DNA from: an uncultured Treponema sp.
GTDB taxonomy: Bacteria; Spirochaetota; Spirochaetia; Treponematales; Treponemataceae
DNA: 41,058 bases
Assembly: GCA_947178095.1 (NCBI GenBank)
Contig: CAMWWZ010000013.1
Location: forward strand, 1 to 41,058
Reading direction: 5' to 3'
Below are positions 34,510 through 41,058 of this stretch, piece by piece. The notes under the pieces were generated by a model. That model ran no database searches. It was given only the letters and a program-made list of their open reading frames with translations, and was not told where the DNA came from. The position numbers and the translations under genes are program-made. Positions within the stretch are counted from its first letter, which is position 1. Each line of letters opens with the position of its first letter.

Positions 34510-35664
34510 TCACTCATCTATGTCTCCGAACAGCCATTTATTGTCAACAAATAAATTCAATTCGGCTAAACATGTATCATTATACAATTCACCTTTATAT
34601 ATACTGTCAAATTGCAAATAATTTCCAAGACATTTTATTATTTGATATCTCATGTTGTTATCGGCAAAATCAATGTCCCCACTCAATCCTCTCACTCTGT
34701 TATTTACTTTGTAGTAATATTCATTTGATGCATAACCATTTATAATAGCGAGCCTTGAGATGTTTCCAGAAACTCCTATCTCAACTAGTATCAAGTCGTC
34801 CTCCGTGTTCTCCACGTAGCTCGTGGCGGGGTCGCCGTCAAAGGCGTTCTGTATGCTGTACCTCAGAGGACACTTCGGGTCGAAAAGGTATGTCGAGGCA
34901 TCTACTTTGATTTCATCTTTTGAACGAGCGCTGCTTATTTCTTCGTCAACATTACGCTTCGTAAAATACATTTCGCAGTCGCCTGCAAGCTGCCCTTTTA
35001 TCTTGTTGTAATATGCGCCGAACGCTCCGCCAGTACTACCCCATGGATTCCCCTCGGAATTCGGGAAATATACAGGCTCTCCGTTTCCAACCTTGATTTC
35101 AATGCTCGCCTCCGTCGTGAAAAATCCAATTTCGCGCTCGTTCAGTCTCCTTATAATCAAATCATTGAATATAAGGGCATCGGTAAATGGCGTGCCAATC
35201 GGCTCGATGGTAAGGTGTTCTCTAATTTCCATATTCCATATTTCTTTCCATGCGTCGTCCTTGCCTCTAGCAAAAACAATCTGCGCCGTGCTTGCCCTCC
35301 TCATCTCGTTGCAAAACTTGTCGTATTCCGTGCTTTTGTAGTCGCCCAAGACCTTGTCTCCGTATGTTTGCGCAAAAAACGTTTCGAGCTCTCCGCCGTA
35401 AATCAAAAGGCGGTAGAAGTCAACGCCGCATACCGTTTCGCGGTAGACGCGAAAATCAAAAAAGTTTTTCCGATAATTTTCTTTCTTGAATTCGTCCATG
35501 GATTTTTTGCCTTCGCCCTGACTGACGAACGCCCGTTCCTCCGCCTCCGAAAGCCGCGTGAGCTTCTTCCAGCTGTTCGGCATAATGTTCTTCAGCTCCG
35601 GCGCTTCCGCGAATGCCGACGCGCAGAGCAAAAGTCCCACAAGCGCCGCAATAATGTTTTTCAT
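34510..35664 (-). CDS. Exported protein with C-terminal NADase-type/discoidin-like domain
   Basis: 384 residues, AGGAG ribosome site. Signal peptide MKNIIAALVGLLLCASAFAE. The N-terminal 230 residues match no family I recognise. Residues about 250-384 contain YLFDPKCPLRYSIQNAFDGD, PATSYVEN, a beta-rich IGVSGNISRLAIINGYASNE and a final CLAELNLFVD; the AFDGDPATSYVE pattern is typical of the discoidin-like domain found with NADase-type proteins and in many treponemal exported proteins, where it is thought to bind glycans. Role and ligand unknown. Confidence 0.7.
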   Translation of the reverse strand: MKNIIAALVGLLLCASAFAEAPELKNIMPNSWKKLTRLSEAEERAFVSQGEGKKSMDEFKKENYRKNFFDFRVYRETVCGVDFYRLLIYGGELETFFAQTYGDKVLGDYKSTEYDKFCNEMRRASTAQIVFARGKDDAWKEIWNMEIREHLTIEPIGTPFTDALIFNDLIIRRLNEREIGFFTTEASIEIKVGNGEPVYFPNSEGNPWGSTGGAFGAYYNKIKGQLAGDCEMYFTKRNVDEEISSARSKDEIKVDASTYLFDPKCPLRYSIQNAFDGDPATSYVENTEDDLILVEIGVSGNISRLAIINGYASNEYYYKVNNRVRGLSGDIDFADNNMRYQIIKCLGNYLQFDSIYKGELYNDTCLAELNLFVDNKWLFGDIDE

Positions 35665-35689
35665 CTTCGTGCTCCTTTTGTTGATATAT

Positions 35690-36316
35690 CTATTCTTCCT
35701 GCAAGAAAATCTTTATGACAAAATCGACGGAATCTTTTCTTATAAAAATTTTCCTGTCTTCAAGCTGCCAGAATAAATTCTGCGCAAGGTGGTTTTCCGC
35801 AAGCCAGTCAGCATGGCAATTCCAATAGTCGAAATTCACTTCTTCGGAGTCAATCCAGATTTCTTGCGGTCTTCCATAAGTTTCAGTCAACTTGTAAATG
35901 AAGCGGAGTCTTTCAGAAATGTCCGGCGGGCAAGAATTGTGATACCAATGACAAAACGGATGGCATTGCTCTTTCGTTATTCTTATGCACACAACGTTTT
36001 TAAAATCCGAATCCTCACAGACATATCCGTAAACCGAAAAGGTATATTTTCCCACCGTTTTGTCAATGTCGTCGTCTTGGCTTCTAGTATATCTGTAGCC
36101 TTTGGTCTCCATTTGTTTCATCAAACCCAATGGATGACGACCACAAATATCTGAAAAGTCGAACGGCATCTCAATCAAAGATTCAAGTTCTTCCCGCGCC
36201 TTTCTATTTTGAGCCACAAACTGCTCGAAAAAGTCAGTTCCTTCCTTTTTCGAGCAGCAAGAAAGCGACAGCAAAACCAAGATCAAAAAAGCAGGTGGCA
36301 AGATTTTTTTCCTCAT
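35690..36316 (-). CDS. Lipoprotein of unknown function
   Basis: 208 residues. Signal with lipobox ending SLSC (Cys20, followed by Cys21). GGAG ribosome site 8 nt from the ATG. The mature part is Cys- and His-rich in the middle (CHPFCHWYHNSCPPD), which might bind a metal. No family recognised. It is 26 nt downstream-adjacent to the discoidin-like gene's coding start and shares its direction. Confidence 0.65.
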   Translation of the reverse strand: MRKKILPPAFLILVLLSLSCCSKKEGTDFFEQFVAQNRKAREELESLIEMPFDFSDICGRHPLGLMKQMETKGYRYTRSQDDDIDKTVGKYTFSVYGYVCEDSDFKNVVCIRITKEQCHPFCHWYHNSCPPDISERLRFIYKLTETYGRPQEIWIDSEEVNFDYWNCHADWLAENHLAQNLFWQLEDRKIFIRKDSVDFVIKIFLQEE

Positions 36317-36354
36317 TTCATAATCTCCATTGTTTAAATTTGACTTTCCGCGAA

Positions 36355-36963
36355 TTATTTCAAGGTTTTCAAATTTTTTATAATTCGCACGTGCGTCTTG
36401 TCTTTTTTAAAATTATAATATACCAACATATATTTTTCCAGTGGCAATTCGTACAGCGCGACGACATTCCCTTTCGCGAATTTTTTGTCGGAAGTTTTGT
36501 TGTTTTCCAGATACAGAATCCTTGTTTCGTAAATATAATGTCCGTCCTCAAAATTATAGACGCAGCACGTGGCGTGTTGGGATTTTGAGTAGAAAGAATA
36601 GTTCACATAAAATCCGATTTCGCAGCCGTTCTTTTTAAGGAATTCGCTTTCCCGCCGGACTTTTTCCTTGCCCAAAAATTCTTGCACGTCACAATCCGCC
36701 GCCGCTTTCTTTGCGTAGGCTTTGCGCAATTCATACGAAGTGTCCGAAACGTCTTTTTTCCCGAGATTGCTTTTGCGCTCGCAGGCGAGATTTCCATTTT
36801 CCACGGAGACCGAATAAACGGAAAAATCATAGTCGTCATTCAGCAAAACCAAAAGCGACTTGTCCTCGTTTATCTGCACACTTGTCGGATAGCCCTTGAA
36901 TTCCAAGGAAAGCGCCGCCGCAGAGAAAGCGCACACCAGCCATAAAAATAATATTTTTTTCAT
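36355..36963 (-). CDS. Exported protein of unknown function
   Basis: 202 residues from the ATG at 36963, which has a consensus GGAGG ribosome site; a start at 36984 would place residues before the signal peptide. Signal peptide MKKILFLWLVCAFSAAALS. Mature part with beta-like segments (SLLVLLNDDYDFSVYSVSVE) and several Cys. No family recognised. Confidence 0.65.
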   Translation of the reverse strand: MKKILFLWLVCAFSAAALSLEFKGYPTSVQINEDKSLLVLLNDDYDFSVYSVSVENGNLACERKSNLGKKDVSDTSYELRKAYAKKAAADCDVQEFLGKEKVRRESEFLKKNGCEIGFYVNYSFYSKSQHATCCVYNFEDGHYIYETRILYLENNKTSDKKFAKGNVVALYELPLEKYMLVYYNFKKDKTHVRIIKNLKTLK

Positions 36964-37097
36964 ACGTCCTCCAATATCGTCCAATCAGTTTATTTTGTCA
37001 CCCATATTTGCTTTTAGAAGCCCTTTGTTTTTATTCAATTTCTATCTCCAACATTTCTTCATGTATAGCGTAATCCACAAAAGCCTTGCAGCCTGTT

Positions 37098-37823
37098 TCA
37101 ATAAAAATCGATTTTAAAATACGCGGCGTTTATCAGTTTGAAATCGCAAGGGAATTCTTTGATTTCGCAATCCGTCGAATAATTTTCCAGCAATGTTTTT
37201 TTCATTGCAGCCGCGTCGCTTTTCGAATAATAAAAGCCGACATAATTTTTTCCTCCCAGCACAAAACATGGCGAGCAAGACACCTCTCCTTCGGGCAAAA
37301 AGAACATCTGGTTTTCTTCCGCGATTTCGAATTCGACTTTGTATTTTGTTTCCAAAGAATACAACTTCCTGTTCTTCGTTTTTGACTTTGGCAGTTTTAA
37401 ATGCAAGTGGGCGCATGCAAAAGAAATTACAAAATGTGGGTCGTTGTAATTTTCGGTAAGCGTATAATTTTCAGTACTCGCTTTCACTTCGCTTTCCCTT
37501 GATTTTGAAACGAACAAAAAAGATTTTTCGCCTATGTCCAATTGGGCAATTCCATTTTCAGAATAAAAAGTTGCCGCCTTTCCCGTCTCGGAAGAAATCG
37601 ACAAAAGAGCATCCGCGAGGTAGCAGAAATCATAAAATTGTTTTTCCAACGTGTCGTAGGTAACGCCGTTTGCGTCGAGTTTGTGTGATTGCAAATTCTC
37701 GTAATAGCATAAAAATTGATTTATGCTGACTTTTTCGGAGACATAACGCGCATTCAAGCAATTCGTGGCGAACGTTTCGAAAACGCTTATGAACAACAAC
37801 GTAATGAATATGCTTTTTCTCAT
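37098..37823 (-). CDS. Exported protein of unknown function
   Basis: 241 residues if started at the ATG at 37823, where a normal signal peptide begins (MRKSIFITLLFISVFETFA). ATGs at 37835 and 37862 are also in frame; none has a Shine-Dalgarno. The mature part has SEKVSINQFLCYYENLQSHK and a beta-rich C-terminal half. No family recognised. Confidence 0.55.
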   Translation of the reverse strand: MRKSIFITLLFISVFETFATNCLNARYVSEKVSINQFLCYYENLQSHKLDANGVTYDTLEKQFYDFCYLADALLSISSETGKAATFYSENGIAQLDIGEKSFLFVSKSRESEVKASTENYTLTENYNDPHFVISFACAHLHLKLPKSKTKNRKLYSLETKYKVEFEIAEENQMFFLPEGEVSCSPCFVLGGKNYVGFYYSKSDAAAMKKTLLENYSTDCEIKEFPCDFKLINAAYFKIDFY

Positions 37824-37954
37824 ACTATTATTCATAAAATTTATTTCGGATTTTTTAATCATAACACAGCAGCGTCCATTTTTCTAGTGGCGAACCTTTC
37901 ATTGCGACGATATGTCCTTGCCGCCGTGTCGCCGCTCGCGCTCATCGGCACATT

Positions 37955-38317
37955 TCATTTGTTTTTCACATTTTCATATACTAGAAAAAATAAGGAACAT
38001 ATCATCATCAAAGACGCGCACAAAAATATCGCTTCCGACAAACAAGGCATTTTCGCGCGATTTTCCCTTAACCCGCCAAACGAAGATTCTGAAACTATTA
38101 AAAAAAGTCCCAACGCAAACAAAAACAATTGGACTAGGGAAACAACGACATACCTTCTTTTCTTCAACAAAAAAGAATTGATGAGCATCAAACCAATATA
38201 CATGCACTCAAAAAGCATAAAGACAAAAACAGAAAGTGACGAATGGAAAATTGCCGCATAAAACATAAAAGCCATGATAAATAGAATTTCCAAAAATAAA
38301 ATTAAATGTTTTGCCAT
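37955..38317 (-). CDS. Small integral membrane protein, unknown function
   Basis: 120 residues, GGAG ribosome site. Four hydrophobic segments (LILFLEILFIMAFMFYAAIF, VFVFMLFECMYIGLMLI, VVVSLVQLFLFALGLFLIV, AIFLCASLMMICSLFFLVY). It lies 21 nt downstream of the YARHG gene in the same direction and could be its partner. No family recognised. Confidence 0.6.
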   Translation of the reverse strand: MAKHLILFLEILFIMAFMFYAAIFHSSLSVFVFMLFECMYIGLMLINSFLLKKRRYVVVSLVQLFLFALGLFLIVSESSFGGLRENRAKMPCLSEAIFLCASLMMICSLFFLVYENVKNK

Positions 38318-38338
38318 AATTTCTCCTTCATCCGCGGC

Positions 38339-39484
38339 TTAAAAATCTGACAATTTTTTCGGCTTCGTCGTGTTTTCTATTTTCCTTATCAGCTCGATGT
38401 TCTTCCGCTCGATTTCATTGAAATCCGATTCGGAGAAGTTTGGATTGACATGATAATCAACGCCCATTCGCATGCAAGTGTCCTCGAAATATTCTCTTAA
38501 TTCTCTGTTCTTGAAGTCATATCCGTGCGATGCATAGAAGGCATTTCTCAAAATGCCCAGTTCTTGCCTTGAGAGAAAAAATAAAAATTCTTTTGGAAGC
38601 AAAATCCGATTCAAAGGTTCACCTTTGAATCGGAAAGGTGCGTTCTCATTGTCATAGGAATAAGCCTCATAAGGATATGGATAACGCATACTCAATGGCG
38701 CGCGGTCTCCCATAAAGTGAAACTCAAACTGAACGCATCCTATTTCGTTGCAGGTTTCGGGAAGCGTCAAACTCCACAGCAGCTCTCCGTTTTCGATTTT
38801 GCGGCAAATGTTTTTGCTTATTTCTTTGTCCTCATGATATAAAGATTTCAGCATGGGTCTATAAACTTTTCTTGGAGCGTGCACTTTATCCTCGTCGGCG
38901 TAAACAAATTTTTCAAGCGCATATATTTCAGAATCGACGTCATGCGGATTGTCCTTTGAAATATAATTTGCAGTTTTACGCATGCTTGAACTGTTGAAAC
39001 TGTATTTGCTGAGTCTCGAAACGCCATATCCGTCAAAAGTCAAATCCTTAAAAGAAATTTCGAATAACTTCGTTTCCGCCGGCAAAATTGAAAAACTGCA
39101 AACAATTGTGGATGCCGATGTCGCACGAACATCGTAAGACTGCGACTTTGAATATATTCTGCCTTCGTAAACAACATCGAATTCCTTTTCAACACCAGCT
39201 TCCTTGATGGAAAAATCAGTCGGCAAGAACGCGCCCACGCTGGAAGCGTCGTAGCATATCGGGATGCAAACGATTTCCATGTCGCATTCCAATTTCTTAT
39301 CGCCTGCGTTTTTTATGCAAATCTTGGATTCCACCGTTTCTTCATGAAAGCAGACCGTTTCATATAAAATCGAAATTTTCCACTTGCAATTAAAATGGAC
39401 AGGACTGAGAATATAATTTTCGCCCGCAGCAAAAATGCTTGTCAGCAAGAGTAAAGAGCATATTGCTAAAAACATCTTCTTCAT
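38339..39484 (-). CDS. Exported protein with C-terminal YARHG domain
   Basis: 381 residues from the ATG at 39484, overlapping the preceding stop (ATGA) with GGAG upstream. Signal peptide MKKMFLAICSLLLLTSIFAA. The C-terminal 75 residues carry LSRQELGILRNAFYASHGYD, FKNRELREYFEDT, SESDFNEIERKNIELIRKIE, the pattern of the YARHG domain, an extracellular module often found in bacterial lipoproteins. The N-terminal 290 residues are beta-rich and unassigned. Translationally coupled to the 39481 reading frame. Confidence 0.75.
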   Translation of the reverse strand: MKKMFLAICSLLLLTSIFAAGENYILSPVHFNCKWKISILYETVCFHEETVESKICIKNAGDKKLECDMEIVCIPICYDASSVGAFLPTDFSIKEAGVEKEFDVVYEGRIYSKSQSYDVRATSASTIVCSFSILPAETKLFEISFKDLTFDGYGVSRLSKYSFNSSSMRKTANYISKDNPHDVDSEIYALEKFVYADEDKVHAPRKVYRPMLKSLYHEDKEISKNICRKIENGELLWSLTLPETCNEIGCVQFEFHFMGDRAPLSMRYPYPYEAYSYDNENAPFRFKGEPLNRILLPKEFLFFLSRQELGILRNAFYASHGYDFKNRELREYFEDTCMRMGVDYHVNPNFSESDFNEIERKNIELIRKIENTTKPKKLSDF

Positions 39485-39897
39485 TTCGTCCACTCCAAAA
39501 ACTTTTCTTCCGTCAACGGCGGCAGAAAAAGCCCTTTATAAAAGCAATTGCCGATGCGTTCAGGTGGCTTGTCATAATATTTTCCAATATCAGATTCATT
39601 ATACATTGTAAATGTGCCTTTGGGAATATACAGTCTTGCATATTTCGATTTGTCCAACGGAATCCGCAGGCGATAAATGTCACATTTGTTTATACTGTAA
39701 AGCCCGATGGAAGAACAGACATATTTGCTGTTATGTTTGATATATTCGCAATCCACGAGAGTTTCATTCGCAATGCCGTAATTCTCTTCAAGCCAGTCCG
39801 TTTCATTCAGCAGATACAGAATTGCTTCATAATCTTCCTCCGTCAAACTGTCGGGATTTTTTCGCAGCAATTTATGATTGCCGATGACTTTATAATA
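39481..39897 (-). pseudogene. C-terminal part of a gene split by an in-frame TGA
   Basis: The reading frame continues without interruption from the codon after the TGA at 39898-39900: YYKVIGNHKLLRKNPDSLTE and on to EEKFLEWTK. There is no ATG before position 39,640 or so, only a TTG (at 39870) without a ribosome site. It is in the same frame as the membrane protein upstream, so the simplest reading is one membrane protein with a soluble C-terminal domain interrupted by a nonsense change. Reinitiation at TTG is the alternative. It ends in an ATGA overlap with the YARHG gene. Confidence 0.55.
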
Positions 39898-40377
39898 TCA
39901 TTCGCTCTTAAAATATCTCACGTCCTGCACAAGAGAAGAGCCTGTCGCCGCATAATAATATCTGGTATCAAAGACAAAACTTTTCATGCCGACCGCGAGC
40001 AATATGCATGAAAAGCCAAGCAACGTCTTTTTCTTTCCAGATTGTTTTTGAAAGGATGCTATATAACACGGCGCAAACAAAATTGCCAACGTCAAAACAA
40101 AATGAACGACATTCCACGCGAAATAATAATAGTATGCGGATGCCCTAAATCCTAGATATATTGCCAAAGAAAATATTTCGACAAATAAAATCAGCATGCC
40201 AATTTTCCGATTTTTTTTCCGAACAAGGAAAATCGCCGATTCCGCAATTCCGAACACAAGGCTCAATGCGATGAACCAAATGAAATCCACCGGCGCAAAG
40301 AGATATGTGCACATTGCCAAAAGAGCGATTATTACAAGCGTGTTTCTTTTACATTGATTCATGTTGTTCCATTCCAT
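39898..40377 (-). CDS. Multi-pass membrane protein (N-terminal part of a split gene)
   Basis: 159 residues from the ATG at 40377; ATG at 40362 and a TTG at 40398 are alternative starts, none with a strong ribosome site. Five hydrophobic segments (LVIIALLAMCTYLFAPVDF, FIALSLVFGIAESAIFLV, GMLILFVEIFSLAIYLGF, VVHFVLTLAILFAPCYIA, LLGFSCILLAVGM), then a soluble end (DTRYYYAATGSSLVQDVRYF). The stop TGA is followed in the same frame by a long open stretch. Confidence 0.55.
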   Translation of the reverse strand: MEWNNMNQCKRNTLVIIALLAMCTYLFAPVDFIWFIALSLVFGIAESAIFLVRKKNRKIGMLILFVEIFSLAIYLGFRASAYYYYFAWNVVHFVLTLAILFAPCYIASFQKQSGKKKTLLGFSCILLAVGMKSFVFDTRYYYAATGSSLVQDVRYFKSE

Positions 40378-40402
40378 CTTCGCTTTTTCTTCAAACAAAA
40401 CA

Positions 40403-40957
40403 TCACTCCACAGGAAGCTCCGTAAAGCGCACGTCTTTTATGCCGGCGGCTTCTATCATGTCCTTTGCAGTCTCGGTGCAGATTATGATTACAGGAGTTT
40501 CTTTTAAAGCAAATATATTATTTTCAACACTCATATGAGAAAGCTTTTCTTTCGATAAAACAAGCTTGTCTATTAATCCAATTCCTTCGCCATCAATGCC
40601 CGCGTCATATTTCGACTTTTCAAAATTGAACGCTTCACATTCTGGAAAAATCATCGAGTAATATATGTCCCAAATCGGATCTTTTTCTTTGTAGTACAGT
40701 TGGGTCGGAAAGGCTTTATAATCCTTGTTCAGTTGCTTGATTACGTCCAAAAGTTTTTGCGACACCAATTTTGAATCCGCCAACGGGTAGTCCCCCGGAT
40801 TGTATCTGTTTTTGACGGACATCGTTACGGGTAATTTCAATTCCCTGTTTTCCCACAGATTCATCCATAAAAATTCTCCTTCCCATTCGCCAAAAAATCT
40901 TGGCTCGCAAAATTTTGTAGTGTCTAGATTGCCCCTGTCTAATTCATAATATTTCAT
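40403..40957 (-). CDS. Imm11-like (DUF1629-type) immunity protein
   Basis: 184 residues from the ATG at 40957 (MKYYELDRGNLDTTKFCEPR). The C-terminal third (LSHMSVENNIFALKETPVII, ICTETAKDMIEAAGIKDVRF) resembles the ending of Imm11/DUF1629 immunity proteins, where a short 'IF-L-' strand is followed by an 'I-(S/T)E-...-I-...G-...F' motif. The gene begins 9 nt after the stop of a larger gene cut by the window edge, the usual toxin-then-immunity order. Family assignment is by pattern only. Confidence 0.5.
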   Translation of the reverse strand: MKYYELDRGNLDTTKFCEPRFFGEWEGEFLWMNLWENRELKLPVTMSVKNRYNPGDYPLADSKLVSQKLLDVIKQLNKDYKAFPTQLYYKEKDPIWDIYYSMIFPECEAFNFEKSKYDAGIDGEGIGLIDKLVLSKEKLSHMSVENNIFALKETPVIIICTETAKDMIEAAGIKDVRFTELPVE

Positions 40958-40966
40958 TTTGCCCAA

Positions 40967-41058
40967 TTATGCATTTGCATTTTCCAGCTTTGCCTTTTCT
41001 TCTTCAAACCATGCATTCACAATATCCGACAATCCCATGTCATCGGTGAACTGCGCCT
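40967..41058 (-). CDS. C-terminal end of a larger protein, possibly a polymorphic toxin
   Basis: Only the last 29 codons are visible: AQFTDDMGLSDIVNAWFEEE then KAKLENANA and TAA (complement of 40967-40969). The segment is helical and acidic and by itself identifies no family. Position immediately upstream of the Imm11-like gene is the only reason to suspect a toxin. Confidence 0.35.
   Translation of the reverse strand, partial: AQFTDDMGLSDIVNAWFEEEKAKLENANA

Noticed and set aside
37716..38261. Plus-strand ORF of 181 codons
   Set aside because: It spans parts of two opposite-strand genes with good signal or membrane features and has no ribosome site.
39898..39900. TGA read as selenocysteine
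   Set aside because: No SECIS-like hairpin was seen just downstream and the flanking sequence resembles no selenoprotein; a nonsense change is simpler.

Overview
The window reads as a chromosomal segment of a spirochaete close to Treponema, probably a gut or rumen host-associated species. The evidence is indirect: a spirochaete-like RpoB with Asn at the rifampicin-binding position equivalent to E. coli S531, many one-off lipoproteins and exported proteins, a Cache-type chemoreceptor, a Cache-HAMP-GGDEF protein, reverse rubrerythrin, and acetate kinase with a C-terminal tail. The genus is an inference.

Layout. 1-5.4 kb: the start of a MalE/MalF-type sugar ABC transporter operon (minus strand), a membrane diguanylate cyclase diverging from an exported transglutaminase-like/TPR protein, and a flavin reductase-like protein. 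5.5-9.2 kb: a methyl-accepting chemotaxis protein, a lipoprotein, and a divergent XRE-type regulator whose intergenic region carries four copies of a 17-bp motif. 9.2-12 kb: a two-gene pyrimidine operon, pyrF followed by a fused pyrK-pyrD. 12.1-23.9 kb: the classical transcription/translation block on the minus strand, in transcription order tRNA-Thr, rpmG, tRNA-Trp, secE, nusG, rplK, rplA, rplJ, rplL, rpoB, rpoC, driven by a near-consensus promoter in front of tRNA-Thr. 24-28.7 kb (plus strand): purD, a rubrerythrin, a HAD phosphatase, tRNA-Ala(CGC) and ackA. 28.7-41 kb: an accessory-looking region, almost entirely minus strand and visibly richer in A+T. It holds small membrane proteins, a DJ-1/PfpI protein, a run of unrelated lipoproteins and exported proteins (DUF1566-like, NADase-type/discoidin-like, YARHG), dispersed hairpin repeats, a gene split by an in-frame TGA, and at the right edge the last 29 codons of a larger protein followed by an Imm11-like gene, which suggests a polymorphic toxin/immunity locus continuing outside the window.

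Three patterns are not explained by ordinary annotation. (1) Four genes (the transglutaminase-like gene, pyrF, purD and a lipoprotein gene) lack a Shine-Dalgarno sequence and have a sigma70-like -10 box ending exactly 6 nt before the ATG, which predicts leaderless mRNAs. (2) Two families of dispersed structured repeats occur: a twin-hairpin element (three copies at 30.8, 33.0 and 33.8 kb, one of them inverted) and a longer hairpin-plus-core element (28.8 and 34.1 kb, with a fragment at 7.7 kb). (3) The chromosome edge at 31-41 kb looks like a depot of exported orphan genes next to a toxin/immunity pair. All calls come from reading the sequence; no database search was run.
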